Assembly: GCA_021824175.1 (NCBI GenBank)
Contig: JAKALP010000011.1
Coordinates: 124,001-188,000 of the forward strand
Length of the DNA stretch: 64,000 nucleotides
Source of the DNA: Deltaproteobacteria bacterium
GTDB taxonomy: Bacteria; Desulfobacterota; Desulfobacteria; Desulfobacterales; Desulfosarcinaceae
Reading direction: 5' to 3'
Of the stretch, positions 8,876 through 16,754 are shown in pieces (position 1 is the stretch's first letter; the number at the start of each line of letters is the position of its first letter). The position numbers and the translations under genes are program-made. Under the pieces are notes generated by a model that saw nothing but the letters and a program-made list of their open reading frames with translations, did not search any database and was not told where the DNA came from.

Positions 8876-9724
8876 ATGAGCAGTTTCTGGACCTGGTGGC
8901 AGCATTTGCCGGAACACATCAATCCCGTCATCTTCCAAATCGGCAGCTTCCGGTTGCAATACTACGGGCTGATGTATCTCGTCGCCTTTGGCATTACCTA
9001 TCTGATGGCCTCTTATCGTCTCAAAACCGAAGATCGTTGGCACTTTTACTCCAAAGAACATCTTCAGGGGCTGATCACGGCGATGATCATCGGTTTGATC
9101 ATCGGCGCCCGCCTGGGCTATGTCGTTTTTTACAAGCCGGGCTACTATTTTACCCACCCATTGGAAATCGTCTTACCGTTTGAGTTTGAGCACGGCATCC
9201 GATTCACCGGCATCTCCGGCATGTCGTATCATGGCGGATTGATCGGCACTTTCATTGGTCTTTGCTATTATAGCCGCAAATTCAATTTGGGAATCCGGAA
9301 TAGCGCTGATCTTCTGGCGCCGTGTGGGGCTTTAGGTTATACCTTCGGTCGCATTGGAAACTTCATCAACGGAGAACTATGGGGGCGAGTGACCACCGCG
9401 CCCATCGGCATGTACTTCCCCCACGCCGACGGTGCCAAGATGCTGCACCACCCTTCTCAACTCTATGAGGCCTTTGGCGAAGGCTTTTTACTTTTTATCT
9501 TGCTCTGGTCATTGCGCAAGCGGCTGAAAATGCCGGGTGCCACTTTTGTTTTGTATCTAATGGGCTATGCCATCGCCCGATTTGTGATTGAATTCTTCCG
9601 TGAACCAGACGCCCATCTCGGTTTTATCTTCTTAAAATTCTCCATGGGCCAGATTCTGTGCAGCGCCATGATCCTGGCCGCAATTGTTTTTTTCATCGTG
9701 TACCGAAGAATGAACAAGTCTTAA
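8876..9724 (+). CDS. lgt: Prolipoprotein diacylglyceryl transferase
   Basis: A 282-residue polytopic inner-membrane enzyme. It transfers diacylglycerol from phosphatidylglycerol to the lipobox cysteine of prolipoproteins, the first step of lipoprotein maturation. The signature G-R-I-G-N-F-I-N-G-E-L-W-G-R (about residues 160-173) is intact, as are Y-H-G-G-L-I-G near 118 and the C-terminal R-F-x-x-E-F-F-R-E-P-D. Seven or so hydrophobic segments match the family, and length is normal. Its products in this window would include the M16 protease and several lipobox-bearing proteins. It ends head-to-head with pdxT. Confidence 0.96.
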   Translation: MSSFWTWWQHLPEHINPVIFQIGSFRLQYYGLMYLVAFGITYLMASYRLKTEDRWHFYSKEHLQGLITAMIIGLIIGARLGYVVFYKPGYYFTHPLEIVLPFEFEHGIRFTGISGMSYHGGLIGTFIGLCYYSRKFNLGIRNSADLLAPCGALGYTFGRIGNFINGELWGRVTTAPIGMYFPHADGAKMLHHPSQLYEAFGEGFLLFILLWSLRKRLKMPGATFVLYLMGYAIARFVIEFFREPDAHLGFIFLKFSMGQILCSAMILAAIVFFIVYRRMNKS

Positions 9725-9809
9725 GTTGAAAAAGATTTGGATTCCGACACAGGCAGGGATAACAATACCGGCGCCGGGCAAAGACCACTTCAGAAGAGAG
9801 CGCTGGATA

Positions 9810-10367
9810 TTACAAACCGATAAAATACCGGTGAAAGCAATCATCCGAGTTCAACTCTGGATGAAATGTCGTGGCCATGAGCTGATCCTTTTGCACAAAG
9901 ATCGGATCCTGGCCACGCACGGCGTGAGTGGTTACCCCTGCGCCGACTTTATCGATGCGGGGCGCCCGAATAAAAATGGCGGGATAGTTCAACAGATTCA
10001 GTTGCGGGACGTCCACCGGCTGGGTATCACTGGCTACCTGACGTCCATAGGCATTGCGCGTGACGCTGATGGGCAGTACCCCCACGCTGCCGGGACGACC
10101 ATCCACCTGCGCCGCCAGTAGAATAGCGCCGGCGCATACCCCCCAAACCGGCATGCCGTCCTGGATGCGCTGGGTCAACAGCTGCAGCATATTAAACTCA
10201 AGGAGGAATTTACTCATCACGGTGCTCTCGCCACCGGGGATGATCAATCGGTCAATGCGGCCAAGTACTTCCCTATCCCGCACAATGGTGTATGCTACGC
10301 CACAGCGCTTTAAATGCGGGATATGATCTAAAAATGCGCCCTGCAAACCCAACAAGCCAACCAGCAT
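9810..10367 (-). CDS. pdxT: Pyridoxal 5'-phosphate synthase glutaminase subunit PdxT
   Basis: A 185-residue class I glutaminase. It releases ammonia from glutamine and channels it to PdxS for one-step synthesis of pyridoxal 5'-phosphate. Visible motifs are G-L-Q-G-A near the start, I-I-P-G-G-E-S-T, the nucleophile Cys78 in W-G-V-C-A-G-A, and the catalytic His/Glu in T-F-H-P-E-L. I used the ATG at 10367; a TTG at 10379 would add four residues, but family members start at the M-x-x-G-x-L-x-L-Q-G strand. It lies downstream of pdxS on the same strand. An 11-bp hairpin in the gap ends about 20 nt before the start codon. Confidence 0.95.
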   Translation of the reverse strand: MLVGLLGLQGAFLDHIPHLKRCGVAYTIVRDREVLGRIDRLIIPGGESTVMSKFLLEFNMLQLLTQRIQDGMPVWGVCAGAILLAAQVDGRPGSVGVLPISVTRNAYGRQVASDTQPVDVPQLNLLNYPAIFIRAPRIDKVGAGVTTHAVRGQDPIFVQKDQLMATTFHPELNSDDCFHRYFIGL

Positions 10368-10386
10368 ACGACGATCCAATTTCGGA

Positions 10387-10419
10387 AAGCATTCCCATCC
10401 ATGCCGGCTGGGAATGCTT
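10387..10419 (-). promoter_or_regulatory. Hairpin in the pdxS-pdxT gap
   Basis: AAGCATTCCCA (10387-10397) and TGGGAATGCTT (10409-10419) form a perfect 11-bp stem with an 11-nt loop. There is no T-tract on either side, so it is not a typical terminator. It sits immediately before the pdxT translation start and could tune pdxT expression or stabilise the pdxS message. Confidence 0.5.
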
Positions 10420-10465
10420 CTAAAGCTTACGTGTTCAAAACCTTTTACCTTATGCTTTCCGTCTC

Positions 10466-11335
10466 CTAAATCCCCCGCTCCGCCATTTTGACTGCCAAAG
10501 TCTTTGCTTCCAGCCCAATCATGGCCGAGCCCAAATTCTTTGAAATCTCCGCCAATCGCTTCGGATCTTGATAGTGGATGACGGCTTGCACGATGGCATG
10601 GGCCATCTTGGGCGGATTTTGGGACTTGAAAATGCCTGAACCGACGAAGACGCCGTCCGACCCTAAGGCCATCATCAAGGCCGCGTCCGCCGGTGTGGCC
10701 ACACCGCCGGCCGCGAAATTAACGACAGACAAACGGCCCAGTTCCCGTGTCTGCTTGACTATCGCCAGTGGCACGCGCATTTCCGCTGCCTTCTGAATCA
10801 TCTGGTGCTCATCCAATCCTTTGAGGGCGTCGATCTCTTCGTTGATGGCGCGCATGTGGCGTACGGCTTCCACGATATTGCCGGTGCCGGCCTCGCCCTT
10901 GGTGCGGATCATGGCCGCGCCCTCATTGATGCGGCGCAATGCTTCCCCTAGGTTGCGCGCTCCGCAGACAAAGGGCACTTTAAATTGACTTTTGTCCACA
11001 TGGCGGCTTTCATCCGCCGGGGTCAATACTTCACTCTCGTCGATGAAATCAACGCCCAAGGCCTCCAAAATCCGTGCTTCCATAAAGTGACCGATGCGCA
11101 CCTTGGCCATGACCGGAATGGAAACCGACGCCATAATGGCCTCGATCATGCCGGGGTCGCTCATGCGCGCCACCATGCCATCTTTGCGAATATCCGAAGG
11201 AACCCGCTCCAGCGCCATCACCGCGCAAGCGCCCGCTTCCTGGGCGATTCGGGCATGTTCGGGAGTGGTGACATCCATGATGACGCCGTTTTTGAACATT
11301 TCGGCAAAGCCCTTATTGATCTTTTCTCTTTCCAT
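10466..11335 (-). CDS. pdxS: Pyridoxal 5'-phosphate synthase lyase subunit PdxS
   Basis: A 289-residue TIM-barrel enzyme. It condenses ribose 5-phosphate, glyceraldehyde 3-phosphate and PdxT-derived ammonia into PLP. The family's near-invariant stretches are all present: [20 protein letters not shown] with the Schiff-base lysine, [10 protein letters not shown], and the R-T-K-G-E-A-G-T-G loop with the second catalytic lysine. Length is normal. It is the first gene of the pdxST operon and divergent from a MocR-type regulator. A TATAAT box lies about 125 bp upstream. Confidence 0.97.
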   Translation of the reverse strand: MEREKINKGFAEMFKNGVIMDVTTPEHARIAQEAGACAVMALERVPSDIRKDGMVARMSDPGMIEAIMASVSIPVMAKVRIGHFMEARILEALGVDFIDESEVLTPADESRHVDKSQFKVPFVCGARNLGEALRRINEGAAMIRTKGEAGTGNIVEAVRHMRAINEEIDALKGLDEHQMIQKAAEMRVPLAIVKQTRELGRLSVVNFAAGGVATPADAALMMALGSDGVFVGSGIFKSQNPPKMAHAIVQAVIHYQDPKRLAEISKNLGSAMIGLEAKTLAVKMAERGI

Positions 11336-11435
11336 ATGCCTTCCCCTGAGTATTATTTGTGCCGCCCCTGCCGGGCGAGCGTTCCATCCATTGCAACGGC
11401 GGCGGAATTTGGAATTGCATTCAAAACAATAGCCC

Positions 11436-11489
11436 TTGCATTTAACGTTACAATGGAATAATTATACCGGTACATTTAATTACTTGTCC
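11436..11489. promoter_or_regulatory. Overlapping divergent promoters of pdxS and the MocR regulator
   Basis: On the minus strand a perfect TATAAT (complement of 11461-11466) is 17 bp from GGACAA (complement of 11484-11489) and points to pdxS. On the plus strand TTGCAT (11436-11441) and AATTAT (11460-11465) are 18 bp apart and point to the regulator. The -10 boxes overlap. A CATTTAA block occurs twice (about 11439-11445 and 11473-11479), about 34 bp apart, and could be the regulator's binding half-sites, as MocR proteins often use direct repeats. The operator is inference. Confidence 0.5.
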
Positions 11490-11494
11490 GGCAT

Positions 11495-12772
11495 GTGTCA
11501 AGCATGAATTCAAAGCAGCCCCTATATCAGAAAATCGCTGAAACCATCAAGGCACGCATTGCTTCCGGCGAGTACCGGCCAGGCCAAAAGATACCACCCA
11601 TCCGCAACCTGACCTCATCATTGGGCGTCAACAAGGCCACGGTGCACAAAGCGTTTGAGCAGCTCAAGCGTGAAGGGCTCATTGACAATAAAGTGGGCAG
11701 CGGCTCCTACGTCCGCTTTCCTGAAAAGATCTATGCCCCCTCCGGCTTTTTTGATTTCAGGACCGATTATCTCAACGAACGTTTTTTCCCATATCAGCAG
11801 GCCCAATCCATATTCAATCAATTGTTCGAAAGCGAAAAGGCCCATGCCCTGGCTCCTACGCCAGTGGAAGGCGATCCCGAACTGCTGCGGGTGCTCAGCC
11901 GCCGCTACCACTTGCCGGCCGAGCGTATGCTGATCATATCCGGCGCCCAACAGGGGCTGGATCTGGTTTCCAAAGTGTTTTCGGCCAAAATTTCCGAATC
12001 CATATTGTTCGAGGACCCCACCTACCCAGGGGCCATCTCCTTATTCAAAGCCCGTTACTTTGTGCCGCTGCAAAACGATGGACCGGATCTGGATCAGTTG
12101 GACCGCAGTCTATCTACCAATATCCAGCTCTTTTACACCATGCCGTCGGTGCACAATCCCACCGGCATCTCTTACAGCATGGTCAAAAAAGAAGCCGTGG
12201 CCCAACGCGCTCAAGACCACGGCTTCTATGTGATAGAGGATGACTACCTGGGAGAGCTAAACGGCCGCGCTCCCCGAATGATCGATATCGAACCGCAGCG
12301 TACCATCCATATCAAATCCTTTGCCCAAACCACTTTAGCGGGTATCCGTCTGGGATTGATGGTCGTGCCCGAAGATCTCTACGCCCAATTCATCTATGCT
12401 AAATACTCTTCGGATATCTCCTCCTCGGGCTTACTGCAAAAATTCCTGCGCGAATTCATCACCCTCGGCCATTATGACCAGCATTTGAAAAAGGTAGTCA
12501 AACGCGCAGCCCAAAGACGGGCGCGTCTTGCCGCGTTATTCGCGCAATTTCCTTTCTTAACTCAATATCCCGGTCAATCTGGGTATAGCATCTGGTGTGG
12601 GTCCGCCCTGCCCATGCCTGTAACGGATGCGCCCTGGAGCCCAGGTCAGGAGTTCTCGTTTTCGCAGGAGTTTAATCGCTATTTCAAACTGAGCTTCATG
12701 CATTTGGATGAAGAAGAATTCACCGAAGGCATCGCCTATTTACAAAATTACCTGACGCTGGCCCGAAGCTGA
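11495..12772 (+). CDS. pdxR: MocR-type regulator (GntR helix-turn-helix plus aminotransferase domain), probable PdxR
   Basis: 425 residues from a GTG; an ATG at 11504 would give 422. An N-terminal GntR winged helix (about 8-75) has the G-Q-K-I-P-P-I-R-N-L and N-K-A-T-V-H-K-A-F-E-Q-L stretches. The rest is a fold-type I aminotransferase-like domain with S-G-A-Q-Q-G-L-D-L-V and the PLP lysine region I-K-S-F-A-Q-T-T-L-A-G-I-R-L-G. This MocR architecture uses PLP as effector, not for catalysis. Its divergent placement against pdxST makes it the likely sensor and regulator of B6 synthesis (PdxR). The specific assignment rests on context; the family call is firm. Confidence 0.85.
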   Translation: MSSMNSKQPLYQKIAETIKARIASGEYRPGQKIPPIRNLTSSLGVNKATVHKAFEQLKREGLIDNKVGSGSYVRFPEKIYAPSGFFDFRTDYLNERFFPYQQAQSIFNQLFESEKAHALAPTPVEGDPELLRVLSRRYHLPAERMLIISGAQQGLDLVSKVFSAKISESILFEDPTYPGAISLFKARYFVPLQNDGPDLDQLDRSLSTNIQLFYTMPSVHNPTGISYSMVKKEAVAQRAQDHGFYVIEDDYLGELNGRAPRMIDIEPQRTIHIKSFAQTTLAGIRLGLMVVPEDLYAQFIYAKYSSDISSSGLLQKFLREFITLGHYDQHLKKVVKRAAQRRARLAALFAQFPFLTQYPGQSGYSIWCGSALPMPVTDAPWSPGQEFSFSQEFNRYFKLSFMHLDEEEFTEGIAYLQNYLTLARS

Positions 12773-12808
12773 TGAGGCTGTCCATCCATACCGTTTTATT
12801 CTTCCTAT

Positions 12809-13414
12809 TTAATGCGCCGACCGGGGTGAACCATACACGCTTCGCAAAAAACGGTCGCAATCGTCGCAGAAGTTGTCGCCGCGGCCATCGATCACGGCGC
12901 GCACATACCCTTGGTAACCGAATTTGTTGAATTCCCCTTTGCTCATGGGGCACAAGGCGCCATCTGATGCAAAGGCGTAACGGCCATGATCGGTGAGGCC
13001 CAGATTGTGGCCAACCTCATGCAGGGCCACTTTCAACGTTCGGTCCACCAGCAATTCATAGTCCTGGTCCGATTCGATGCGCTCGGGGCACAATTGGCGC
13101 GTGGATACCACGGCCACATCGTTACGGGGATTCTTACCGCCGATGATCACATTATAAAATTCGTCGGCATCCTGGGTTTTCAGGTCCGCGTCGGTGATCC
13201 CCAGAGTATGCCCCCGGTACTCGCTGTGCAGTATCATGGTCAATAAAAACGCATCGATGCTGCCCGCGATCGGGCTTTCATGGTGGGATAGCGAAATGTG
13301 GCGGATCACTCCTTTAAACGCCGCCAAAAGCCGATCGCCGATCCTTTGCAGGGTACTGTAAGAGACGACATTGCCGATACGCACGATGGTGAGCTTATCG
13401 ATATCACTGAGCAT
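12809..13414 (-). CDS. Archaemetzincin-like zinc metalloprotease (family M54)
   Basis: 201 residues. The active-site motif H-E-V-G-H-N-L-G-L-T-D-H matches the extended HExxHxxGxxH/D consensus. It is followed by L-C-P-M, which supplies a Cys and the 'Met-turn', and then by a C-D-D-C pair near the C-terminus. The added cysteines separate archaemetzincins from other metzincins and likely hold a second structural zinc. No signal peptide is seen, so it is probably cytoplasmic. I chose the ATG at 13414, which has AGAGGAG about 10 nt upstream; the longer frame would start with TTG. Substrates of this family are not known. It ends 36 bp from the convergent pdxR stop. Confidence 0.85.
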   Translation of the reverse strand: MLSDIDKLTIVRIGNVVSYSTLQRIGDRLLAAFKGVIRHISLSHHESPIAGSIDAFLLTMILHSEYRGHTLGITDADLKTQDADEFYNVIIGGKNPRNDVAVVSTRQLCPERIESDQDYELLVDRTLKVALHEVGHNLGLTDHGRYAFASDGALCPMSKGEFNKFGYQGYVRAVIDGRGDNFCDDCDRFLRSVYGSPRSAH

Positions 13415-13521
13415 AGGGTTCAGACTCCTCTTCAATTCGGATGGTTCCCGATACCGAATCAACAGCAGACGCCCCTACTCATGATTATCGCTCCAATACC
13501 CTATTTTGTTAAGCAAAATTT

Positions 13522-14625
13522 TTACCACCCAATGGTGATTTGAGCGATATAGCGCTGGTCGCTGCGCTGGCCGGCGTAAGCGCCCACCTCTTCGGAGTAA
13601 GCCGCGAAATCCAGTCGCACCAATCTAAAATCAGCGCTGGCGCCGGCCGTAAAATAGCCTTGGTTGACCCCGCCGCGAATCGATATAAACCAGGGGGTCT
13701 TCAGCTCCAGTCCCATGTGCAGGCGTTTGCCCACATCCTTGTCCTCTTCCAGAGCCTGGGTGAAATCCAGATAATCGATGGTGCCCACAAGCCGGAAGTT
13801 GGCCAGCATCTTCTCCAGACAGAGGCCGACATTGGCTTGGGTTTTGATATCCTTGGCATCGCCCATGTCCATCTGGGGCAGGTTCAAGACCGACACGCCG
13901 ATATCGGTTTTGATAAAGTGAATAAAAGGCAGGGTGTAGATGGCGCCCAGATCCGCTGAAAAGCCGGAGCCCGATTTTTGATCGTCTTCAAAACGGTCGC
14001 TAAATCCGTTATCGGCGATATCCGCGGCCGTGTAGACCTGCTCCAGACTTTTGCGCTGGATCCATTTAGCGGCGGCGCCGATTCTCAGACCTTTGATGGG
14101 CAGGGGCAAACCAAAACCGGCCAACAAGCCTAAATCCTGCACATAATCCACATCAGCCTCGGGCCAAGCCGGATTGCGGATATCGGCATCCAGCGTGGCC
14201 TGGGCCAACCCGCCGATCATGATGCCCGTGCTGGCCGCACGGAAACCGGCATATGGAAACAACGATGCCTGCAGATGCTGATGCTCCCCGATGTATTTGC
14301 GCATCAAATCCGCGACCTGTCCCTCGTTGTCCGTGTCGATATCTCTAGAGTCGTTGTAAAGGTCGATACTTTTTTTGGAAACGTCCACCATAGGATTGAG
14401 CACGGCCAGGTCCAGCCGTTGAATGGCCGACAGGCCGGCCGGATTATAAAACAGAGCATTCTCATCATCCGCCAGGGCAGTAAAAGCGCCGCCCATGCCA
14501 ATGGGTCGCACGCCGCGGTATAGAACGGGATACGGTTTGGCGTTACATGGAGTAATTTGGGCCAATGCCAACAGAGTGAAGACGGCCACTATGACCGCAC
14601 TATTTCGAAAAAGGGTGGATTTCAC
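13522..14625 (-). CDS. Outer-membrane beta-barrel protein of the PorV/FadL-like type
   Basis: 367 residues with a signal peptide (hydrophobic 9-24, cleavage near C-N-A). Right after the signal comes G-V-R-P-I-G-M-G-G-A-F-T-A-L-A-D-D with Y-N-P-A-G-L, the hallmark of PorV/UPF0164/FadL-like barrels. The rest alternates amphipathic strands and ends in Y-I-A-Q-I-T-I-G-W, a C-terminal aromatic outer-membrane insertion signal. It follows the TPR-like lipoprotein gene by about 30 bp, so the two probably form one operon and one envelope assembly. The transported or bound substrate is unknown. Confidence 0.8.
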   Translation of the reverse strand: MKSTLFRNSAVIVAVFTLLALAQITPCNAKPYPVLYRGVRPIGMGGAFTALADDENALFYNPAGLSAIQRLDLAVLNPMVDVSKKSIDLYNDSRDIDTDNEGQVADLMRKYIGEHQHLQASLFPYAGFRAASTGIMIGGLAQATLDADIRNPAWPEADVDYVQDLGLLAGFGLPLPIKGLRIGAAAKWIQRKSLEQVYTAADIADNGFSDRFEDDQKSGSGFSADLGAIYTLPFIHFIKTDIGVSVLNLPQMDMGDAKDIKTQANVGLCLEKMLANFRLVGTIDYLDFTQALEEDKDVGKRLHMGLELKTPWFISIRGGVNQGYFTAGASADFRLVRLDFAAYSEEVGAYAGQRSDQRYIAQITIGW

Positions 14626-14654
14626 GTTGAGCGCTCCTTTATGCTGTTTAGTAA

Positions 14655-15455
14655 TTATAAACTATCCACATAGTGTTCCAGATCGCCGCTGGTGATTTGG
14701 CCGTCTGCGCCCTGATCGATGGCACTCTGGAAGTCCAATATATCCTGGGCCAGGTCGTTGCTTTCCCCTGAAATGGCATTCAAGCTCGTGACCGCGGCGT
14801 TCATGTTGGCGATGTCCTGCTCGATTCCAGCCAGGGTTTGGGGAGATGCCGCACTGAAATCGGCTGGATTGCCTCCGTACTGGTCATGGATACCTTGCTC
14901 GGTCAGGGTCACCTCGTCGGTTCCCAAATCGCCCATGATGAGTTCACCCAAGGACAACGAGAAATGGGCCATGGAGAGCACCCCCAGTTGAATGGTTTGA
15001 TCACTGTTCGGGTTCTGGATCAGATTAAGGGTGGCGATGGCATTATTGATATTCGCCAGTTTGGCCGCCACCTCCTCGCTGGACAGCTGCCCATTGGCAT
15101 TGCCCAGCGCGAGGCCGATCATATCGATATTGCCCGATTGCCCATTGCTGTCCAATTGGTTGATCACCGTGAGGATATTCAAAGTATCCAGCCCAGCGGC
15201 GCCGGCATAGGCACTGCTCAGGTATTGCAGCAATTGGGCATCGCCGGGATTGTTCTGAACCAGTGTGGTCAGAATATTGATGGCGGTTTGATAATCGCCG
15301 TCATCCATGGCGATCAGGGCCTGCTCGGTTTGAGCCTGCTTCGAGTTCTTATCACCGACACCTTCAAAAATGTTGCTGTCGCCGCAGCCCGCCAAAGCCA
15401 TCAACACGAGCATTGCAATGGCGAATCGAATATTGAAACTTCTGAGACATGTCAT
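14655..15455 (-). CDS. TPR-like lipoprotein
   Basis: A 266-residue lipoprotein with an L-M-A-L-A-G-C lipobox at about residue 23. A tetratricopeptide-like stretch follows at about 40-85 (A-L-I-A-M-D-D-G-D-Y-Q-T-A-I-N-I-L), then a helical region with no named domain. The start at 15455 (ATG) is preferred over a TTG three codons upstream because AAGGAG is about 11 nt before the ATG but only 2 nt before the TTG. It is the first gene of a pair with the PorV-like barrel. A lipoprotein with TPRs beside an outer-membrane barrel suggests an accessory or assembly role; this is inference. Confidence 0.75.
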   Translation of the reverse strand: MTCLRSFNIRFAIAMLVLMALAGCGDSNIFEGVGDKNSKQAQTEQALIAMDDGDYQTAINILTTLVQNNPGDAQLLQYLSSAYAGAAGLDTLNILTVINQLDSNGQSGNIDMIGLALGNANGQLSSEEVAAKLANINNAIATLNLIQNPNSDQTIQLGVLSMAHFSLSLGELIMGDLGTDEVTLTEQGIHDQYGGNPADFSAASPQTLAGIEQDIANMNAAVTSLNAISGESNDLAQDILDFQSAIDQGADGQITSGDLEHYVDSL

Positions 15456-15758
15456 GACCGTCAAGACTCCTTTTCCCGATGAAGTTTGTTAATAGCCTGA
15501 CCATCTTTGATCGAATATCTGGATCATCGATTGCCAATATTTTGACAGAGAAGAAAACGGAATGAGTGGGGCGCTATCGCACGGTTGCTTAATATTTCTT
15601 CGCTTCAGCCCGAAACAACGGATAATGTAGGGTCATTGTCCCTGTCAATCACATTTTGCGGGAAGAGAGAGCAAATGGTGTGCCATGGGAAAGGAGTAAA
15701 GACTTCGAGACTGTATTTGGGAGACTCGAACGCCACAAAGGGCTTCCAGGAGATAGGG
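15456..15758. other. Intergenic stretch between the lipoprotein gene and truC
   Basis: It should hold the promoter of the lipoprotein/barrel operon. I see no strong consensus promoter, hairpin or gene. Short plus-strand frames here run antisense to truC and are not supported. Confidence 0.4.
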
Positions 15759-16514
15759 TTACATGCTGCCCACACCTTGGTCCGCCCGCCATTGCCCAGG
15801 GATGGCGACTTCCCATCCCAAAGAGCAAATTGCCTTCCAGAAGGAATCTTCCAATGGCGCTTCTATGCACAATGGTAGACCAGTCCAGGGATGGATCAGT
15901 TGCAGCGCGACCGCGGCCAATAGCAGCCGGTGACAATCGTATTGTTGCCTGAACAAACGATTATGCCGGCCGTCGCCGTATATGGTGTCACCGATCACCG
16001 GATGGCTGATGTGATGAAAGTGCCGCCGAATCTGGTGCATGCGGCCGGTGCGCGGCCGAACGGATGCCAGGCTGTAACGGCTGGTGGCATGCTGGCCCGT
16101 GGCAAAGGGCAGCTCGATGGTCTCCAAACGCTCATAGTCGGTAATGGCAGGTTTGGGGGTTTGACCGGCCTTGGGTTCGGCGGCATTGGGAGTGAGGGGA
16201 TAATCGATGCTTCCCATCGGATCGATTATGCCCCGCACCACGGCCAGATAGGTTTTGGTGACCTGCTGCTGTTTGAATTTTTCAGCCAGCGCGTGGGCGG
16301 TTTGGGTGTTAAAGGCCAGCAGCACAATTCCCGACGTGGGCTGGTCCAGGCGGTGGATCGGATAGATGCGCCGGCCGGTCTGATCCCGCACGACTTGCAG
16401 CAGAAACGGTTGATGCCGGTCATCACCAGCGCCACGATGCATCTTCAGTCCGGCTGGTTTGTGGACGGCGACTATCTCCGTATCCTGGTAGAGAATGGTC
16501 AAAGGATCGGGCAT
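15759..16514 (-). CDS. truC: RluA-family RNA pseudouridine synthase, TruC-like
   Basis: A 251-residue enzyme of the RluA/RsuA fold. The catalytic motif P-I-H-R-L-D-Q-P-T-S-G-I-V-L-L carries the essential Asp near residue 57. The layout D-T-E-I-V-A-V-H-K-P-A-G-L near the N-terminus, and R-D-Q-T-G-R-R just before the catalytic loop, match TruC, which isomerises U65 in tRNAs. RluA-type rRNA enzymes are a close alternative, but the short N-terminus without an S4 domain favours TruC. It is divergent from hisHF, with a hexanucleotide repeat tract between them. Confidence 0.85.
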   Translation of the reverse strand: MPDPLTILYQDTEIVAVHKPAGLKMHRGAGDDRHQPFLLQVVRDQTGRRIYPIHRLDQPTSGIVLLAFNTQTAHALAEKFKQQQVTKTYLAVVRGIIDPMGSIDYPLTPNAAEPKAGQTPKPAITDYERLETIELPFATGQHATSRYSLASVRPRTGRMHQIRRHFHHISHPVIGDTIYGDGRHNRLFRQQYDCHRLLLAAVALQLIHPWTGLPLCIEAPLEDSFWKAICSLGWEVAIPGQWRADQGVGSM

Positions 16515-16576
16515 GACCTCCTCAATGGACTGGTCGGTAAGTGTGAGTCACGACTGTTGCATCGCACAGGTATTCT

Positions 16577-16641
16577 TACTCGTACTCGAAAAACCTTAAA
16601 ATCATGCGAGTACGAGTACGCGTACGAGTACGAATACGATT
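16577..16641. repeat. Hexanucleotide (CGAGTA)n tract with inverted arm
   Basis: Five tandem copies of a CGAGTA-like hexamer occupy 16607-16636 (units CGAGTA, CGAGTA, CGCGTA, CGAGTA, CGAATA). The reverse complement TACTCGTACTCG is at 16577-16588. The two sides can form a perfect 12-bp hairpin (16577-16588 with 16607-16618) with an 18-nt loop. It lies in the divergent gap between truC and hisHF. Confidence 0.75.
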
Positions 16642-16754
16642 TTGGAAAACACCGCTGTGCAACACACCCCATTCACCCCACCCTTGAGTATCTATGACAA
16701 GTGGGATAATAACACGCTCGGTTCAACCATAGAATAACACAAGGGGAATGGAAA

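Noticed and set aside
15930-16697. A 255-codon plus-strand open frame
   Set aside because: It is antisense to truC and runs into the hexamer repeat tract; the tail of its translation is repeat-derived.
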